A DNA stretch of 64,000 bases from Streptomyces olivoverticillatus (GTDB taxonomy: Bacteria > Actinomycetota > Actinomycetes > Streptomycetales > Streptomycetaceae): positions 1 to 64,000 of the forward strand of contig NZ_JACHJH010000006.1 in the NCBI RefSeq assembly GCF_014203555.1. Direction: 5' to 3'. Positions 53,530 through 62,627 of this stretch are shown here, in pieces (the stretch's first letter is position 1; each line of letters starts with the position of its first letter). The position numbers and the translations under genes are program-made. Below the pieces are notes generated by a model. That model was given only the letters and a program-made list of their open reading frames with translations. It had not been told where the DNA came from and did no database searches.

Positions 53530-54564
53530 TCAGGCGCCGGGCGAGGACTTCCTGGACCGCAGCGCCGAGCACGTCAGCGTGACGACCGTCCCGGCCACGG
53601 CCCAGGCGGAGAGCACCAGCAGCGGGCCGGTCAGGGCGTTGCCCCGGAAGTATGCGATGGAGCGGGCGGACCAGGTGCCCGCCCCCGGTGGCAGGGCCGG
53701 CCCGATGGTGCGCCAGAAGGGCGGCAGCAGCGGATAGGGATAGGCGCCGCCCGCGCTGGGGTTGCCGAGCACGACGACGAGCGCGATGGCCAGCCCGATG
53801 CCCACAATGCCCGCGAGCCCCTGGAAGGCCAGGGTGATGGCGCCGACGGCGAAGACCACCAGCGCGCCCAGCCCCCACAGGCAGGGGATGCTGCCGGGCA
53901 GGGCGTCGAGCGCGGGGCCCGCGATGACGGCGCCGAGCAGGCCGGAGCCGAGGGCGTAGAGGGCGATCGCGCCGAGCCGGATGACGGCCCGGTGGAGATT
54001 GGCGGGGCGGGCCCCGGCGCTGACGGCGAGGATCGCGGCACACAGATAGCCGCCCACGCACCACCCCACGACCAGGTAGAACGAGGTCAGGCCCCGGGCG
54101 TCGCCCCGGGCCGCCGGAGCGACGTCGCGCACCTTCACGCTGCGCTGCTGCGACTTCTCGACCTTGGTCACCACCGTCTCCGTGGCCTGGGCGAGCGAGG
54201 CGCCGGAGCCGCCCGCGACGAGCAGGGTGTCGGTGGTGCCGCGCGGGTCGACGATCAGCGCGGCGTCCAGGTCGCGTTCGCGGATCCGGCGGACGGCGTC
54301 CGCCTCGCCCCGGACCACGCGCGGGTCCAGCGGGTCGCCGGGCAGTGCGCCGAGCTTGCCGGCCAGCTCCGCGCTGATCTGCTGCGGGGCCACGACGCCC
54401 AGCGGGATCTCCTTCGGCCTGGGGCTGTGGAAGGCCCCGATGTAGGAGGCGATGAACGCGAGCTGGAGCACCAGGGCGCCGAGCACCAGTGCCGCCGCGC
54501 GGCCGGTCACCGCCTGCCGGACCTCTTCGACGAAACGGGCGGAGCCGCCGGGGGTGAGGACCAT
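53530..54564 (-). CDS. ABC-2/DUF3533-like membrane protein
   Basis: 344 aa. One N-terminal helix (~20–42), a ~130-residue extracytoplasmic region (LGVVAPQQISAELAGKLGAL, ERDLDAALIVDPRG) and five more helices at the C-terminus. This is the topology of YhgE/Pip and DUF3533 ABC-2-type permeases. No ATPase gene lies beside it. ATG 54564. It faces the SOS-regulated dnaE2 gene across 212 bp. Confidence 0.75.
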   Translation of the reverse strand: MVLTPGGSARFVEEVRQAVTGRAAALVLGALVLQLAFIASYIGAFHSPRPKEIPLGVVAPQQISAELAGKLGALPGDPLDPRVVRGEADAVRRIRERDLDAALIVDPRGTTDTLLVAGGSGASLAQATETVVTKVEKSQQRSVKVRDVAPAARGDARGLTSFYLVVGWCVGGYLCAAILAVSAGARPANLHRAVIRLGAIALYALGSGLLGAVIAGPALDALPGSIPCLWGLGALVVFAVGAITLAFQGLAGIVGIGLAIALVVVLGNPSAGGAYPYPLLPPFWRTIGPALPPGAGTWSARSIAYFRGNALTGPLLVLSAWAVAGTVVTLTCSALRSRKSSPGA

Positions 54565-54661
54565 GCCCCGAGCCTGCGCGCGCCGGTGGGGCGGCGCAGG
54601 TCGTGCGGGCCGTTCGAGGGACGGCGTGCGCGCGAGCGCTCGTACGGGTTCGCACAGACAT

Positions 54662-54677
54662 TCGTACGAACGTTCGA
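54662..54677. promoter_or_regulatory. LexA box (SOS operator)
   Basis: TCGTACGAACGTTCGA matches the actinobacterial consensus TCGAAC-N4-GTTCGA at all but one base. It is 100 bp upstream of the dnaE2 start and in the right position to repress that promoter. Confidence 0.8.
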
Positions 54678-54776
54678 GAAGTGGTCTATGGTGGGGGGAA
54701 GAGGAAGGGCTGTTTTCGGCCAGGAAATGTCGGACGGACGAGCCGACCAGGAGGTGGGGAAGCGGCAGGAGGCGCG

Positions 54777-57700
54777 ATGGCAGGCTTCACGCATCTGCAC
54801 ACCGCGTCGGGGTTCTCGGCGCGGTACGGCGCCACCCACCCGGAACGGCTGGCCGAGCGGGCGGCCGAGCGCGGCCTGGACGCCCTCGCCCTCACCGACC
54901 GCGACAGCCTCGCCGGCACCGTCCGCTTCGCCCGGGCCGCCGCCAGGGCCGGGGTGCGCCCGCTGTTCGGCGTCGACCTGGCCGTACGGGACCCCGAGCC
55001 CGAGCCCGGGCCGGCCGTGCGCAGGCGGACCCCCGTGCGCGGCGGGGCCTTCGTCGACGAATCGGCGCCCCGCGCGGTCTTCCTCGCCCGCGACGGCGCG
55101 TACGGCTGGGCCGCGCTGTGCGCCCTGGTCTCCGCCGCACACGCCGGAGGCACCGAGCGCCCCGAGCTGCGCCACGCGGACCTGGCGGGCGCCGCGGCCG
55201 GGCTGCGCGCCCCGCTGACCGTCCTGCTCGGCCCCGGCTCCGAGGTCGGCCGCGCCCTCGCCGCGGGCCGCCCCGACCGGGCGGCACGGCTGCTCGCGCC
55301 CTGGCGCGAACTGTTCGGTGACGGCCTGCGGTTGGAGGCCGTCTGGCACGGCCGCACCGGCACCGGCCCCGGCTCCCTGCGGCTGGCCGCCCGCACCGTC
55401 GGCTTCGCCGCCGAACACGGCGTACGGGCCGTGCTGACCAACGCCGTGCGCTACGCCGACCCCGGGCAGGGCCCCGTCGCCGACGTCCTCGACGCGGCGC
55501 GGCTGCTGGTGCCCGTCGACCCCCGCAGGCCCGAGGCCCTCGACGGCGGGGAGCGCTGGCTGAAAGGCGCGTCCGCCATGGCGGACGCCGCCGAGCGGAT
55601 CGCCGAGGCCGCGGGGGAGCGCCGCGAAGGAGCGCACCGGCTGCTGACCACGACGGAGGAGACCGCCGCCGAGTGCCTCGTCGACCCCGAGGGCGACCTG
55701 GGGCTGGGCACCGTCCACTTCCCTGAGCCGCACCTGGTGGGGGCCGGGCGGCGCACCGCCGCGCGCGTGCTGCGCTCCCGCTGCGCCGCGGCCATGGTGC
55801 TGCGCGGCTACGACCGCGACCGCCGCCACTGGGACCGGCTGGAGGAGGAGCTGGCCGTCATCGAGGCGCGGGGCTTCCCCTCGTACTTCCTCACCGTCGC
55901 GCAGATCGTCGACGACACCCGGGCGCTCGGCATCCGGGTCGCCGCCCGCGGCTCCGGCGCGGGCTCGCTCGTCAACCACCTGCTCGGCATCGCGCACGCC
56001 GACCCCGTCGCGCACGGCCTGCTCATGGAGCGCTTCCTGTCGGTGCGCCGGGCCGCGCTGCCCGACATCGACATCGACGTGGAGTCCGCGCGCCGCCTGG
56101 ACGTCTACCGCGCGATCTTCGACCGCTTCGGCGAGGAGCGCGTCGCCACCGTCTCCATGCCCGAGACCTACCGGGTGCGGCACGCGGTGCGGGACGTGGG
56201 CGCGGCCCTGGGCATGGAGCCGGCCGAGGTCGACCGGCTCGCCAAGGCCTTCCCGCACATCCGGGCCAAGGACGCCCGCGCGGCGCTCGCCGAACTGCCC
56301 GAGCTGCGCGGCGTCGCCGCCGGCCGGTACGGCGCGGGGCACCGGATGTGGGAGCTGGTGGAGGCGCTGGACGGACTGCCGCGCGGGATCGCCATGCACC
56401 CGTGCGGGGTGCTGCTGTCGGACGCCTCGCTGCGGGCCCGCACCCCCGTCGTGCCCACCAGCGGCGCGGGGTTCGCGATGTCGCAGTTCGACAAGGACGA
56501 CGTGGAGGAGCTCGGGCTGCTCAAGCTCGACGTGCTGGGGGTGCGGATGCAGTCCGCGATGGCGCACGCCACCGCCGAGCTGGCACGGGCCACCGGGCGC
56601 CGCATCGATCTGGACGACCCGGCGCAGGTGCCGCCGGGCGACCGGCGGACGTACGAGCTGATCCGCTCCGCCGAGACGCTGGGCTGCTTCCAGATCGAGT
56701 CGCCCGGCCAGCGCGATCTGATCGGCCGGCTCCAGCCCGAGGACTTCCACGACCTCGTGGTCGACATCTCGCTGTTCCGGCCGGGCCCGGTCGCGGCCGA
56801 CATGGTGCGGCCCTTCATCGCCGCCCGGCACGGCCGCGCCCCCGCCCGCTACCCGCACCCGGACCTGGAGGAGACGCTGCGCGAGACCTATGGCGTGGTG
56901 GTCTTCCACGAGCAGATCATCGAGATCCTGCGCATCATGACCGGCTGCGACCGGGCCTACGCGGACGAGACGCGCCGCGCCCTGTCCGATCCCGAGCTGA
57001 TCGGCCGGGTGCGCGCCTGGTTCGCGGCGGCGGCGCGCCGCAAGGGCTACTCGTCCGAGGTGGCCCGGCGCACCTGGGAGATCGTCGAGGCGTTCGGTTC
57101 GTACGGCTTCTGCAAGGCGCACGCCGTGGCCTTCGCCGTGCCGACCTACCAGTCGGCCTGGCTCAAGGCGCACCACCCGGCCGCCTTCTACGCGGGCCTG
57201 CTCACCCACGACCCGGGGATGTACCCCAAGCGGCTGCTGCTCGCGGACGCCCGGCGGCGCGGGGTGCCGATCCTGCCGCTGGACGTGAACCGCTCGGGCG
57301 CCGCCTATTCGATCGAACTGGTGTCCGGTGATTTCGGCATCCGCCTGGCGCTCTCCGAAGTGCACGGCATCTCCGAGGCCGAAACCCACCGCATCGTGGC
57401 CGGCCGCCCCTACACCTCGCTGGTGGACCTGTGGCAACGCGCCCGCCCCGGGCGGCCCGTGGCCGAACGGCTCGCGCGGGTGGGGGCGCTGGACGCGTTC
57501 GGCACCAACCGCCGCGACCTGCTGCTGCACATCGCGGAACTGCACCGGCACCGGCGCGGCGACGCCGCCCAGCCCACCCTGGTCGACAGCGCGCAGGCCG
57601 AGCCCATCGGCCTGCCCGACCTCGACGCGGAGGAGCGGCTCGGCGCGGAGCTGAGCGTGCTCGGCATGGACGCATCGCGCCATCTGATGTCCCGGCACCG

Positions 57701-58223
57701 GGACTTCCTGCAGGAGCTGGGCGCCATGCCCGCCCGGCTGCTGCGCGATGCGCGCCACGGCGAGACCGTGCTGGTCGCCGGCGCCAAGGCCGCCACCCAG
57801 ACCCCGCCCGTCCGCTCGGGCAAGCGGGTCATCTTCACCACGCTCGACGACGGCACGGGCCTGGTGGACTGCGCCTTCTTCGACGACAGCCACGCGGCGT
57901 GCGCACACACCGTCTTCCACTCCTGGCTGCTGCTCGTGCGCGGCGTGGTCCAGCGCCGCGGCCCGCGCAGCCTGAGCGTCGTGGGCGCCGCGGCCTGGGA
58001 CCTCGCGGAGCTCGCCGCCCTCCGCGCCGAAGGCGGCCTGGACGCGGTGGCCGCACTGCTGGCCGCAGGCGGTGCAGCGGGCGCCGGCGCCGCACCGTCG
58101 CAGCGCCGCATCCGGCTGTCCACCGGCTACGCCCTGCACCCCTGGTCCGACCTCCGGCCCGCGGGCGAGGGCGCGGCCACCGGCCGCAAGCTGTGGCACG
58201 CGAGCCCGGGGAGCGCGGGATGA
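54777..58223 (+). CDS. dnaE2: Error-prone DNA polymerase III alpha subunit DnaE2
   Basis: 1148 aa. N-terminal PHP domain (FTHLHTASGF, RGLDALALTDRDSLAG), C-family polymerase core with PDIDIDVE (Asp430, Asp432, Asp434 region), VDISLFRPGPVAADMVRPF, and a C-terminal OB-fold (GKRVIFTTLDDGTGLVDCAFF). The length fits DnaE2 and lies near the ~1080–1180 range. Performs translesion synthesis during SOS. The usual TDH metal residue in the PHP domain is replaced (LTDRD). ATG 54777 has AGGAGG upstream. Its stop overlaps the next gene (ATGA). LexA box upstream. Confidence 0.92.
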   Translation: MAGFTHLHTASGFSARYGATHPERLAERAAERGLDALALTDRDSLAGTVRFARAAARAGVRPLFGVDLAVRDPEPEPGPAVRRRTPVRGGAFVDESAPRAVFLARDGAYGWAALCALVSAAHAGGTERPELRHADLAGAAAGLRAPLTVLLGPGSEVGRALAAGRPDRAARLLAPWRELFGDGLRLEAVWHGRTGTGPGSLRLAARTVGFAAEHGVRAVLTNAVRYADPGQGPVADVLDAARLLVPVDPRRPEALDGGERWLKGASAMADAAERIAEAAGERREGAHRLLTTTEETAAECLVDPEGDLGLGTVHFPEPHLVGAGRRTAARVLRSRCAAAMVLRGYDRDRRHWDRLEEELAVIEARGFPSYFLTVAQIVDDTRALGIRVAARGSGAGSLVNHLLGIAHADPVAHGLLMERFLSVRRAALPDIDIDVESARRLDVYRAIFDRFGEERVATVSMPETYRVRHAVRDVGAALGMEPAEVDRLAKAFPHIRAKDARAALAELPELRGVAAGRYGAGHRMWELVEALDGLPRGIAMHPCGVLLSDASLRARTPVVPTSGAGFAMSQFDKDDVEELGLLKLDVLGVRMQSAMAHATAELARATGRRIDLDDPAQVPPGDRRTYELIRSAETLGCFQIESPGQRDLIGRLQPEDFHDLVVDISLFRPGPVAADMVRPFIAARHGRAPARYPHPDLEETLRETYGVVVFHEQIIEILRIMTGCDRAYADETRRALSDPELIGRVRAWFAAAARRKGYSSEVARRTWEIVEAFGSYGFCKAHAVAFAVPTYQSAWLKAHHPAAFYAGLLTHDPGMYPKRLLLADARRRGVPILPLDVNRSGAAYSIELVSGDFGIRLALSEVHGISEAETHRIVAGRPYTSLVDLWQRARPGRPVAERLARVGALDAFGTNRRDLLLHIAELHRHRRGDAAQPTLVDSAQAEPIGLPDLDAEERLGAELSVLGMDASRHLMSRHRDFLQELGAMPARLLRDARHGETVLVAGAKAATQTPPVRSGKRVIFTTLDDGTGLVDCAFFDDSHAACAHTVFHSWLLLVRGVVQRRGPRSLSVVGAAAWDLAELAALRAEGGLDAVAALLAAGGAAGAGAAPSQRRIRLSTGYALHPWSDLRPAGEGAATGRKLWHASPGSAG

Positions 58224-59263
58224 GCGCGGGCGAGGGCCGCCACCTCGCCGCCGTGCCGGACCGCCCCCCGGCGGCGGGCGTGCTCTACGTGCACTTCCAC
58301 CCCGTGGCCGGCCCGGCCCTGACCGAGGACACCTACGACGGGCTGCTCGCCCTGCTCGCCGAGGTGACGCCCGTCGTCCAGGCGCTGCCGCCCGACGCCG
58401 CGCTGCTGGACGTGCGGGGCGCGGTGCGGTACTTCGGGCACGACCCGGCGGAACTGGCCGCGCTGCTGCGGGTGCGGGCCCTCGCCCGGTACGGGGCCGA
58501 CTGCACGGTCGGCATCGCGGGCAACCCCATGCTCGCGCGGATGACCGCACACGACGGGCCGCCGGGGTCGGTCCGCACGCTCCCGGACGACGCGCAGGCC
58601 GTGGCCGCGTTCCTGGCCCGCAAGCCCGCCGCCGCCCTGTACGGGGTGGGGCCCGCCACCGCCCGTACGCTGTGCGCCTACGGGCTCGACAGCGTCGGCC
58701 GGATCGCCGAGGCGCCGCTGTCCGCGCTCCAGCGCGTCCTCGGTGCGGCCGCCGGGCGCCGGATCCACGAACGGGCCCGCGGCATCGACCCGACGCCCGT
58801 CACCCCGGACGCCCGCGTCCGCTCCATGGGGTCCGAACACCGCTTCGGCAGCGACGAACTGGACCCGCACCGGCGCCGCCGCGCGCTGCTCGCGCTCGCC
58901 GACGGGCTGGGGCTCCGGCTGCGGCAGAGCGGTCAGGTAGCACGCGGTCTGAAGCTCACCGTCCGCTATGCCGACGGCTCCTCGACCACTCGTTCCCGGA
59001 CTTTCCCAGAACCGACCGCGCATACCCCCGAACTGACCGCCGCCGCCTATGCGCTGCACGCCGCGCTCGGCCTGCAGCGGGCCCGGGTGCGGGCCGTGGC
59101 GCTGCGCGCCGAAGGGCTGTGCGACGCCCAACTCGTCGCGCACCAGCTTTCTTTCGACCCGGAGGACGAGAAGGCGCGCCGGGTGGAGGCGGCCGTGGAC
59201 CGGGCCCGGGCGCGCTTCGGGATGGCGGCGGTCGGCCTCGCCTCGGCACACCACGTGGCCTGA
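58220..59263 (+). CDS. ImuB-like Y-family polymerase homologue, apparently non-catalytic
   Basis: 347 aa. It aligns with Y-family polymerases: GVLYVHFHPV (20–29) for the first palm motif, PPDAALLDVRGAVRYFG (57–73) for the SIDEAFLD motif, VGIAGNPMLARMTAHDG, then a helix-hairpin-helix region (LYGVGPATARTLCAYGLDSVG) and the little-finger domain. The catalytic Asp pair is His25/Asp59-Ala60 instead of Asp/Asp-Glu, and about 60 residues between motifs I and the SIDE motif (the fingers) are missing. So it is a scaffold like ImuB. ATG overlaps the dnaE2 stop. No ImuA/SulA-like gene is beside it. Confidence 0.82.
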   Translation: MSAGEGRHLAAVPDRPPAAGVLYVHFHPVAGPALTEDTYDGLLALLAEVTPVVQALPPDAALLDVRGAVRYFGHDPAELAALLRVRALARYGADCTVGIAGNPMLARMTAHDGPPGSVRTLPDDAQAVAAFLARKPAAALYGVGPATARTLCAYGLDSVGRIAEAPLSALQRVLGAAAGRRIHERARGIDPTPVTPDARVRSMGSEHRFGSDELDPHRRRRALLALADGLGLRLRQSGQVARGLKLTVRYADGSSTTRSRTFPEPTAHTPELTAAAYALHAALGLQRARVRAVALRAEGLCDAQLVAHQLSFDPEDEKARRVEAAVDRARARFGMAAVGLASAHHVA

Positions 59264-59449
59264 GCGCGTCCCTGTTTCTGCGGGGCGGTGGCTTGTTCTG
59301 TTCGCAAAGATGCGTGCCGCTTTCCTTGACGGCGGCATGACCAGCGCGCACCCTACTCGCACGTAAGTTGACGCGCTATCAGCGAACCGGTGGTAAGGGT
59401 GTCCCCGTTCGCCCTAGCGTTTCTCCCCCCCCACCTGCGAGGAGTTCAT

Positions 59450-60322
59450 GTGAAGCTGCCCTGGAGACCCCTGCGTGCCCTCCTGCCTGCCCTTGCCCTG
59501 GCACTCACCGTAGCCGCCGTCCCGCAGACCGCCACCGCCGCGCCCGCCCACGCCGAGACTGTCAGCAGTGGCTGGAACGACTACTCCTGCAAGCCATCGG
59601 CCGCCCACCCCAGGCCCGTCGTCCTCTCCCACGGCACCCTCGGCAACTCCGTCGACAACTGGCTCGCCTTCGCGCCCTACTTGACCAACCGCGGCTACTG
59701 CGTCTTCTCCTACGACTACGGGCAGGTGCCCGGCATCCCCTTCTTCCACGGCCTCGGGCCCATCGAGAAGTCGGCCGGGCAGCTCGCCGCCTTCGTCGAC
59801 AAGGTGCTCGCAGCCACCGGCGCGCCGAAGGTCGACGTGGTCGGGCACTCCCAGGGCGGCATGATGCCGCGCTATTACCTGAAGTTCCTCGGCGGTGCGG
59901 ACAAGGTCAACTCCCTCATCGCCATGGCCCCCACCAGCCACGGCACCACGCTGTCCGGCCTCACCAAGCTTCTCGACGTCGTCCCCGGCGCCCGCGCCGC
60001 GATCTCCGGCCTCACCCCGGGCCTGACCGACCAGGCCCAGGGCTCCGACTTCCTGCGCCGCCTCAACGAGGGCGGTGACACCGTCCCCGGCGTCCACTAC
60101 ACGGTCATCGCGAGCAAGTGGGACGAGATCGCGACGCCCTACCGCTCGCAGTTCCTGACCGGGCCCGACGTGCGCAACGTCCTCGTCCAGGACCTCTGCC
60201 CGGTCGACCTCTCCGAGCACGTCGCGCTCGGCACGATCGACCGCGTCGTCTTCCACGAGATCCTCAACTCCCTCGACCCGGCCCACGCCACGCCGACCAC
60301 CTGCGCTTCCGTCATCGGATAG
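59450..60322 (+). CDS. Secreted triacylglycerol lipase/esterase
   Basis: 290 aa. Signal peptide to ~35. The α/β-hydrolase starts VVLSHGTLGNSVDNW (oxyanion loop) and has the lipase box GHSQGG with nucleophile Ser134. Catalytic Asp and His are likely in the IASKWDEIATPY region and in the LSEHVALG C-terminal segment. Similar to Streptomyces lipases of the LipA type. GTG 59450 has GAGGAG upstream. Followed by a stem-loop. Confidence 0.88.
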   Translation: MKLPWRPLRALLPALALALTVAAVPQTATAAPAHAETVSSGWNDYSCKPSAAHPRPVVLSHGTLGNSVDNWLAFAPYLTNRGYCVFSYDYGQVPGIPFFHGLGPIEKSAGQLAAFVDKVLAATGAPKVDVVGHSQGGMMPRYYLKFLGGADKVNSLIAMAPTSHGTTLSGLTKLLDVVPGARAAISGLTPGLTDQAQGSDFLRRLNEGGDTVPGVHYTVIASKWDEIATPYRSQFLTGPDVRNVLVQDLCPVDLSEHVALGTIDRVVFHEILNSLDPAHATPTTCASVIG

Positions 60323-60327
60323 GGCAG

Positions 60328-60354
60328 TCCCGCGGCGTGGTCCGCGCCGCGGGA
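60328..60354 (+). terminator. Stem-loop after lipase gene
   Basis: 10-bp arms TCCCGCGGCG / CGCCGCGGGA with a seven-base loop just after the lipase stop; no T-run (AAAACC follows), so moderate strength. Confidence 0.5.
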
Positions 60355-60437
60355 AAACCGGTGGCACCGCGGCCCGCCGTCGGGGAGGCTTCACGGCGTC
60401 CCACGACGGCGGGTTGCACAGGTTCGAGGAGCACGAC

Positions 60438-60947
60438 ATGAGCAGGACTCTGACGGCAGGCGAGAGCGTGACGGTCAGGCTGGTGAAGGGCGGCCGCACC
60501 AAGGTCCGCTACCCGGCGGTCGTCGTCCGCGACGACGGCACGCACGCCGTGGTGCGCGCGCCCTGGGCCGGGGCGGGCTCCCGCGACTTCGGGTTCGTCC
60601 GCTTCGAGGAGGGCGACGTGTTCACCGAGCACTACTGGCGCGACCGCTGGTACGCGGTCATGGAGGTGCGGGACGCGGCCGGTGCCCTCAAGGGCTGGTA
60701 CTGCGACGTCGCCCGCCCGGCCGAGATCGGCGAGGAGGTGGTCGTCGAAGACCTCGACCTCGACCTGTGGCTGTCGGCCGACGCGGCGACCGTCCTGCGC
60801 CTGGACGAGGACGAGTTCGACGCCAGCGGCCTCGCCGAGCGCGACCGGGACGCCGCCGCCTCGGCCCGGCGGGCACTGGACGAGCTGGAGGCGCTGGCCC
60901 GCGCCGGTGGGTTCGCCGCCCTGCTGGCGGAGCGCGTGGCAGGGTGA
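60438..60947 (+). CDS. DUF402 family protein
   Basis: 169 aa. DUF402 text: FTEHYWRDRWYAVMEVRDAA, LKGWYCDVARPAEIGEE and DLDLDLWLSADAATVLRLDEDEFD. Family members with conserved acidic residues act as nucleoside tri-/diphosphatases (Ntdp type); the conserved Asp/Glu in the DLDLDLW segment fit such metal binding. ATG 60438 with GAGGAG upstream. Cytosolic. Four bases separate it from the carboxyltransferase start, so co-transcription is likely. Confidence 0.8.
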   Translation: MSRTLTAGESVTVRLVKGGRTKVRYPAVVVRDDGTHAVVRAPWAGAGSRDFGFVRFEEGDVFTEHYWRDRWYAVMEVRDAAGALKGWYCDVARPAEIGEEVVVEDLDLDLWLSADAATVLRLDEDEFDASGLAERDRDAAASARRALDELEALARAGGFAALLAERVAG

Positions 60948-60951
60948 GGCC

Positions 60952-62460
60952 ATGAGCGCGAACAACCCCCGTACGCCCGCCCTCGACCTCATCGCCGCCG
61001 TGGTGGACCCCGGCAGCTGGCACGGCTGGGACGAACCCGTCGATGTGAGCACCGACGACCCCGGCTACCGCGCCGACCTGCTCGCCGCACGCGAGCGGAC
61101 CGGCCTGGACGAGTCCGTGGTCACCGGCGAGGGCACGGTCGGCGGCCGCCGAGTGGCCGTGGTGGCCTGCGAATTCCGCTTCCTGGCCGGGTCGATCGGG
61201 GTGGCGGCGGGGGAGCGGCTGGTTCGGGCGGTGGAGCGGGCCACGGCCGAGGGCCTGCCGCTGCTGGCGGCGCCCGCCTCGGGCGGCACGCGGATGCAGG
61301 AAGGCACGATCGCCTTCCTGCAGATGGTCAAGGTCACCGCCGCGATCGCCGACCACAAGGCCGCGGGCCTGCCGTACCTGGTCTATTTGCGCCACCCCAC
61401 GACGGGAGGCGTCCTCGCCTCCTGGGGCTCCCTGGGGCACCTCACGGCCGCCGAACCGGGAGCCCTCATCGGCTTCCTGGGTCCGCGCGTCCACGAGGCG
61501 CTCTACGGCGAGGAGTTCCCGCAAGGCGTCCAGGTGGCGGAGAACCTGCTGGCCAACGGGCTCGTCGATGCAGTGCTGCCCGCGGCGCGGCTGGGGGAGA
61601 TCGTGGCGCGGTCGCTGTCGGTCCTGTGCGGCGAGACGGTTCCGGCCGCCGGGGCAGCGGTGGCCGAGGTCGCCGGGGCGCCGGCAATCGCACCGTCCGC
61701 CGCCGAATCGATCCGGCGGTCGCGGCTGCCCGGACGGCCCGGTGTACGGGAGTTGCTGGCAGCCGTCGCCGGCGACGTCACACCGCTCAGCGGGACCGGC
61801 GCCGGCGAGCGCGACCCGGGGATGCTGCTCGCGCTCGCCCGCGTGGGGGGTGTGCCCTGCGTCGTCCTGGGGCACGACCGCGGCCGGCCCCCCGCATCCG
61901 GACGGCACGGGCAGGCGCTCGGGCCAGCCGGACTGCGGGCCGCCCGGCGCGGCATGCGCATCGCCGCCGAGCTGAACCTGCCACTGCTCAGCGTCGTCGA
62001 CACCGCCGGGGCCGCACTCTCGCGCGAGGCCGAAGAGGGCGGGCTGGCGGGGGAGATCGCCCGCTGCCTCGCCGACCTGGTCACCCTGCCCGCACCCACC
62101 CTGTGCCTGCTGCTCGGCCAGGGCGCGGGCGGCGCCGCGCTCGCGCTGCTCCCGGCGGACCGGGTGGTCGCCGCCCGGCACGCATGGCTCTCCCCGCTGC
62201 CGCCCGAGGGCGCGTCGGCCATTCTCCACCGCACCACCGACCGGGCCTACGAGGTCGCTGAGCGCCAAGGCGTGCGCTCCGCCGACCTCATGGCCAGCGG
62301 CATCGTGGACCGGCTCGTGGAGGAGGACGGCGAGACCGGCCTCCTGCTGACCCTCGGACCGCTGCTGGGCGCGGAGTTGGCCGCTCTGAGGGCGTGCGAC
62401 CAAGGCGAGCGCCTCGCCGCACGGCGCGCACGCTACCGCCGCCTGGGGAGCGCGAAGTGA
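60952..62460 (+). CDS. Acyl-CoA carboxylase-type carboxyltransferase, fused β/α halves
   Basis: 502 aa. The N-terminal half is a crotonase-fold carboxyltransferase β-like domain (GSIGVAAGERLVRAVERA, PASGGTRMQEG, TGGVLASWGSLG). The second half is α-like (LPLLSVVDTAGAALSREAEEG, LLGQGAGGAALALLPADRV, ASAILHRTTDRAYEVAE). The zinc-finger of AccD is not seen. It probably transfers CO2 from biotin to an acyl-CoA, but no biotin protein is beside it. ATG 60952, directly downstream of the DUF402 gene. Confidence 0.82.
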   Translation: MSANNPRTPALDLIAAVVDPGSWHGWDEPVDVSTDDPGYRADLLAARERTGLDESVVTGEGTVGGRRVAVVACEFRFLAGSIGVAAGERLVRAVERATAEGLPLLAAPASGGTRMQEGTIAFLQMVKVTAAIADHKAAGLPYLVYLRHPTTGGVLASWGSLGHLTAAEPGALIGFLGPRVHEALYGEEFPQGVQVAENLLANGLVDAVLPAARLGEIVARSLSVLCGETVPAAGAAVAEVAGAPAIAPSAAESIRRSRLPGRPGVRELLAAVAGDVTPLSGTGAGERDPGMLLALARVGGVPCVVLGHDRGRPPASGRHGQALGPAGLRAARRGMRIAAELNLPLLSVVDTAGAALSREAEEGGLAGEIARCLADLVTLPAPTLCLLLGQGAGGAALALLPADRVVAARHAWLSPLPPEGASAILHRTTDRAYEVAERQGVRSADLMASGIVDRLVEEDGETGLLLTLGPLLGAELAALRACDQGERLAARRARYRRLGSAK

Positions 62461-62487
62461 GGCACGCACCGGCACTCCCTCGGGGAA

Positions 62488-62518
62488 TTGACAGACTTAG
62501 GGTTACCTAACCTAGGGT
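62488..62518 (+). promoter_or_regulatory. Candidate promoter of the siderophore locus
   Basis: TTGACA (62488–62493) and TAGGGT (62513–62518) with a 19-bp spacer; the iron box lies between them. The spacing is longer than ideal, so the −10 call is uncertain. Confidence 0.45.
62497..62515. promoter_or_regulatory. Iron box (DmdR/IdeR-type operator)
   Basis: TTAGGGTTACCTAACCTAG matches 14 of 19 positions of the TTAGGTTAGSCTAACCTAA DmdR/IdeR consensus. It directly follows a TTGACA (62488–62493), so bound repressor would block the promoter. Confidence 0.78.
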
Positions 62519-62627
62519 CGTCCCCGTGGTGCGGCGGTGTCGACACGGCGGAGGGCGAGGGCAAGAGTGGCGGCAGCGTCACCCGCGCAAGCACCCCTCG
62601 TCCACCCCGGCCCGAAAGGCGCCTGCC

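Noticed and set aside
54507..58550. 1347-codon minus-strand frame opposite dnaE2
   Set aside because: Shadow frame; the plus strand carries unmistakable polymerase motifs.
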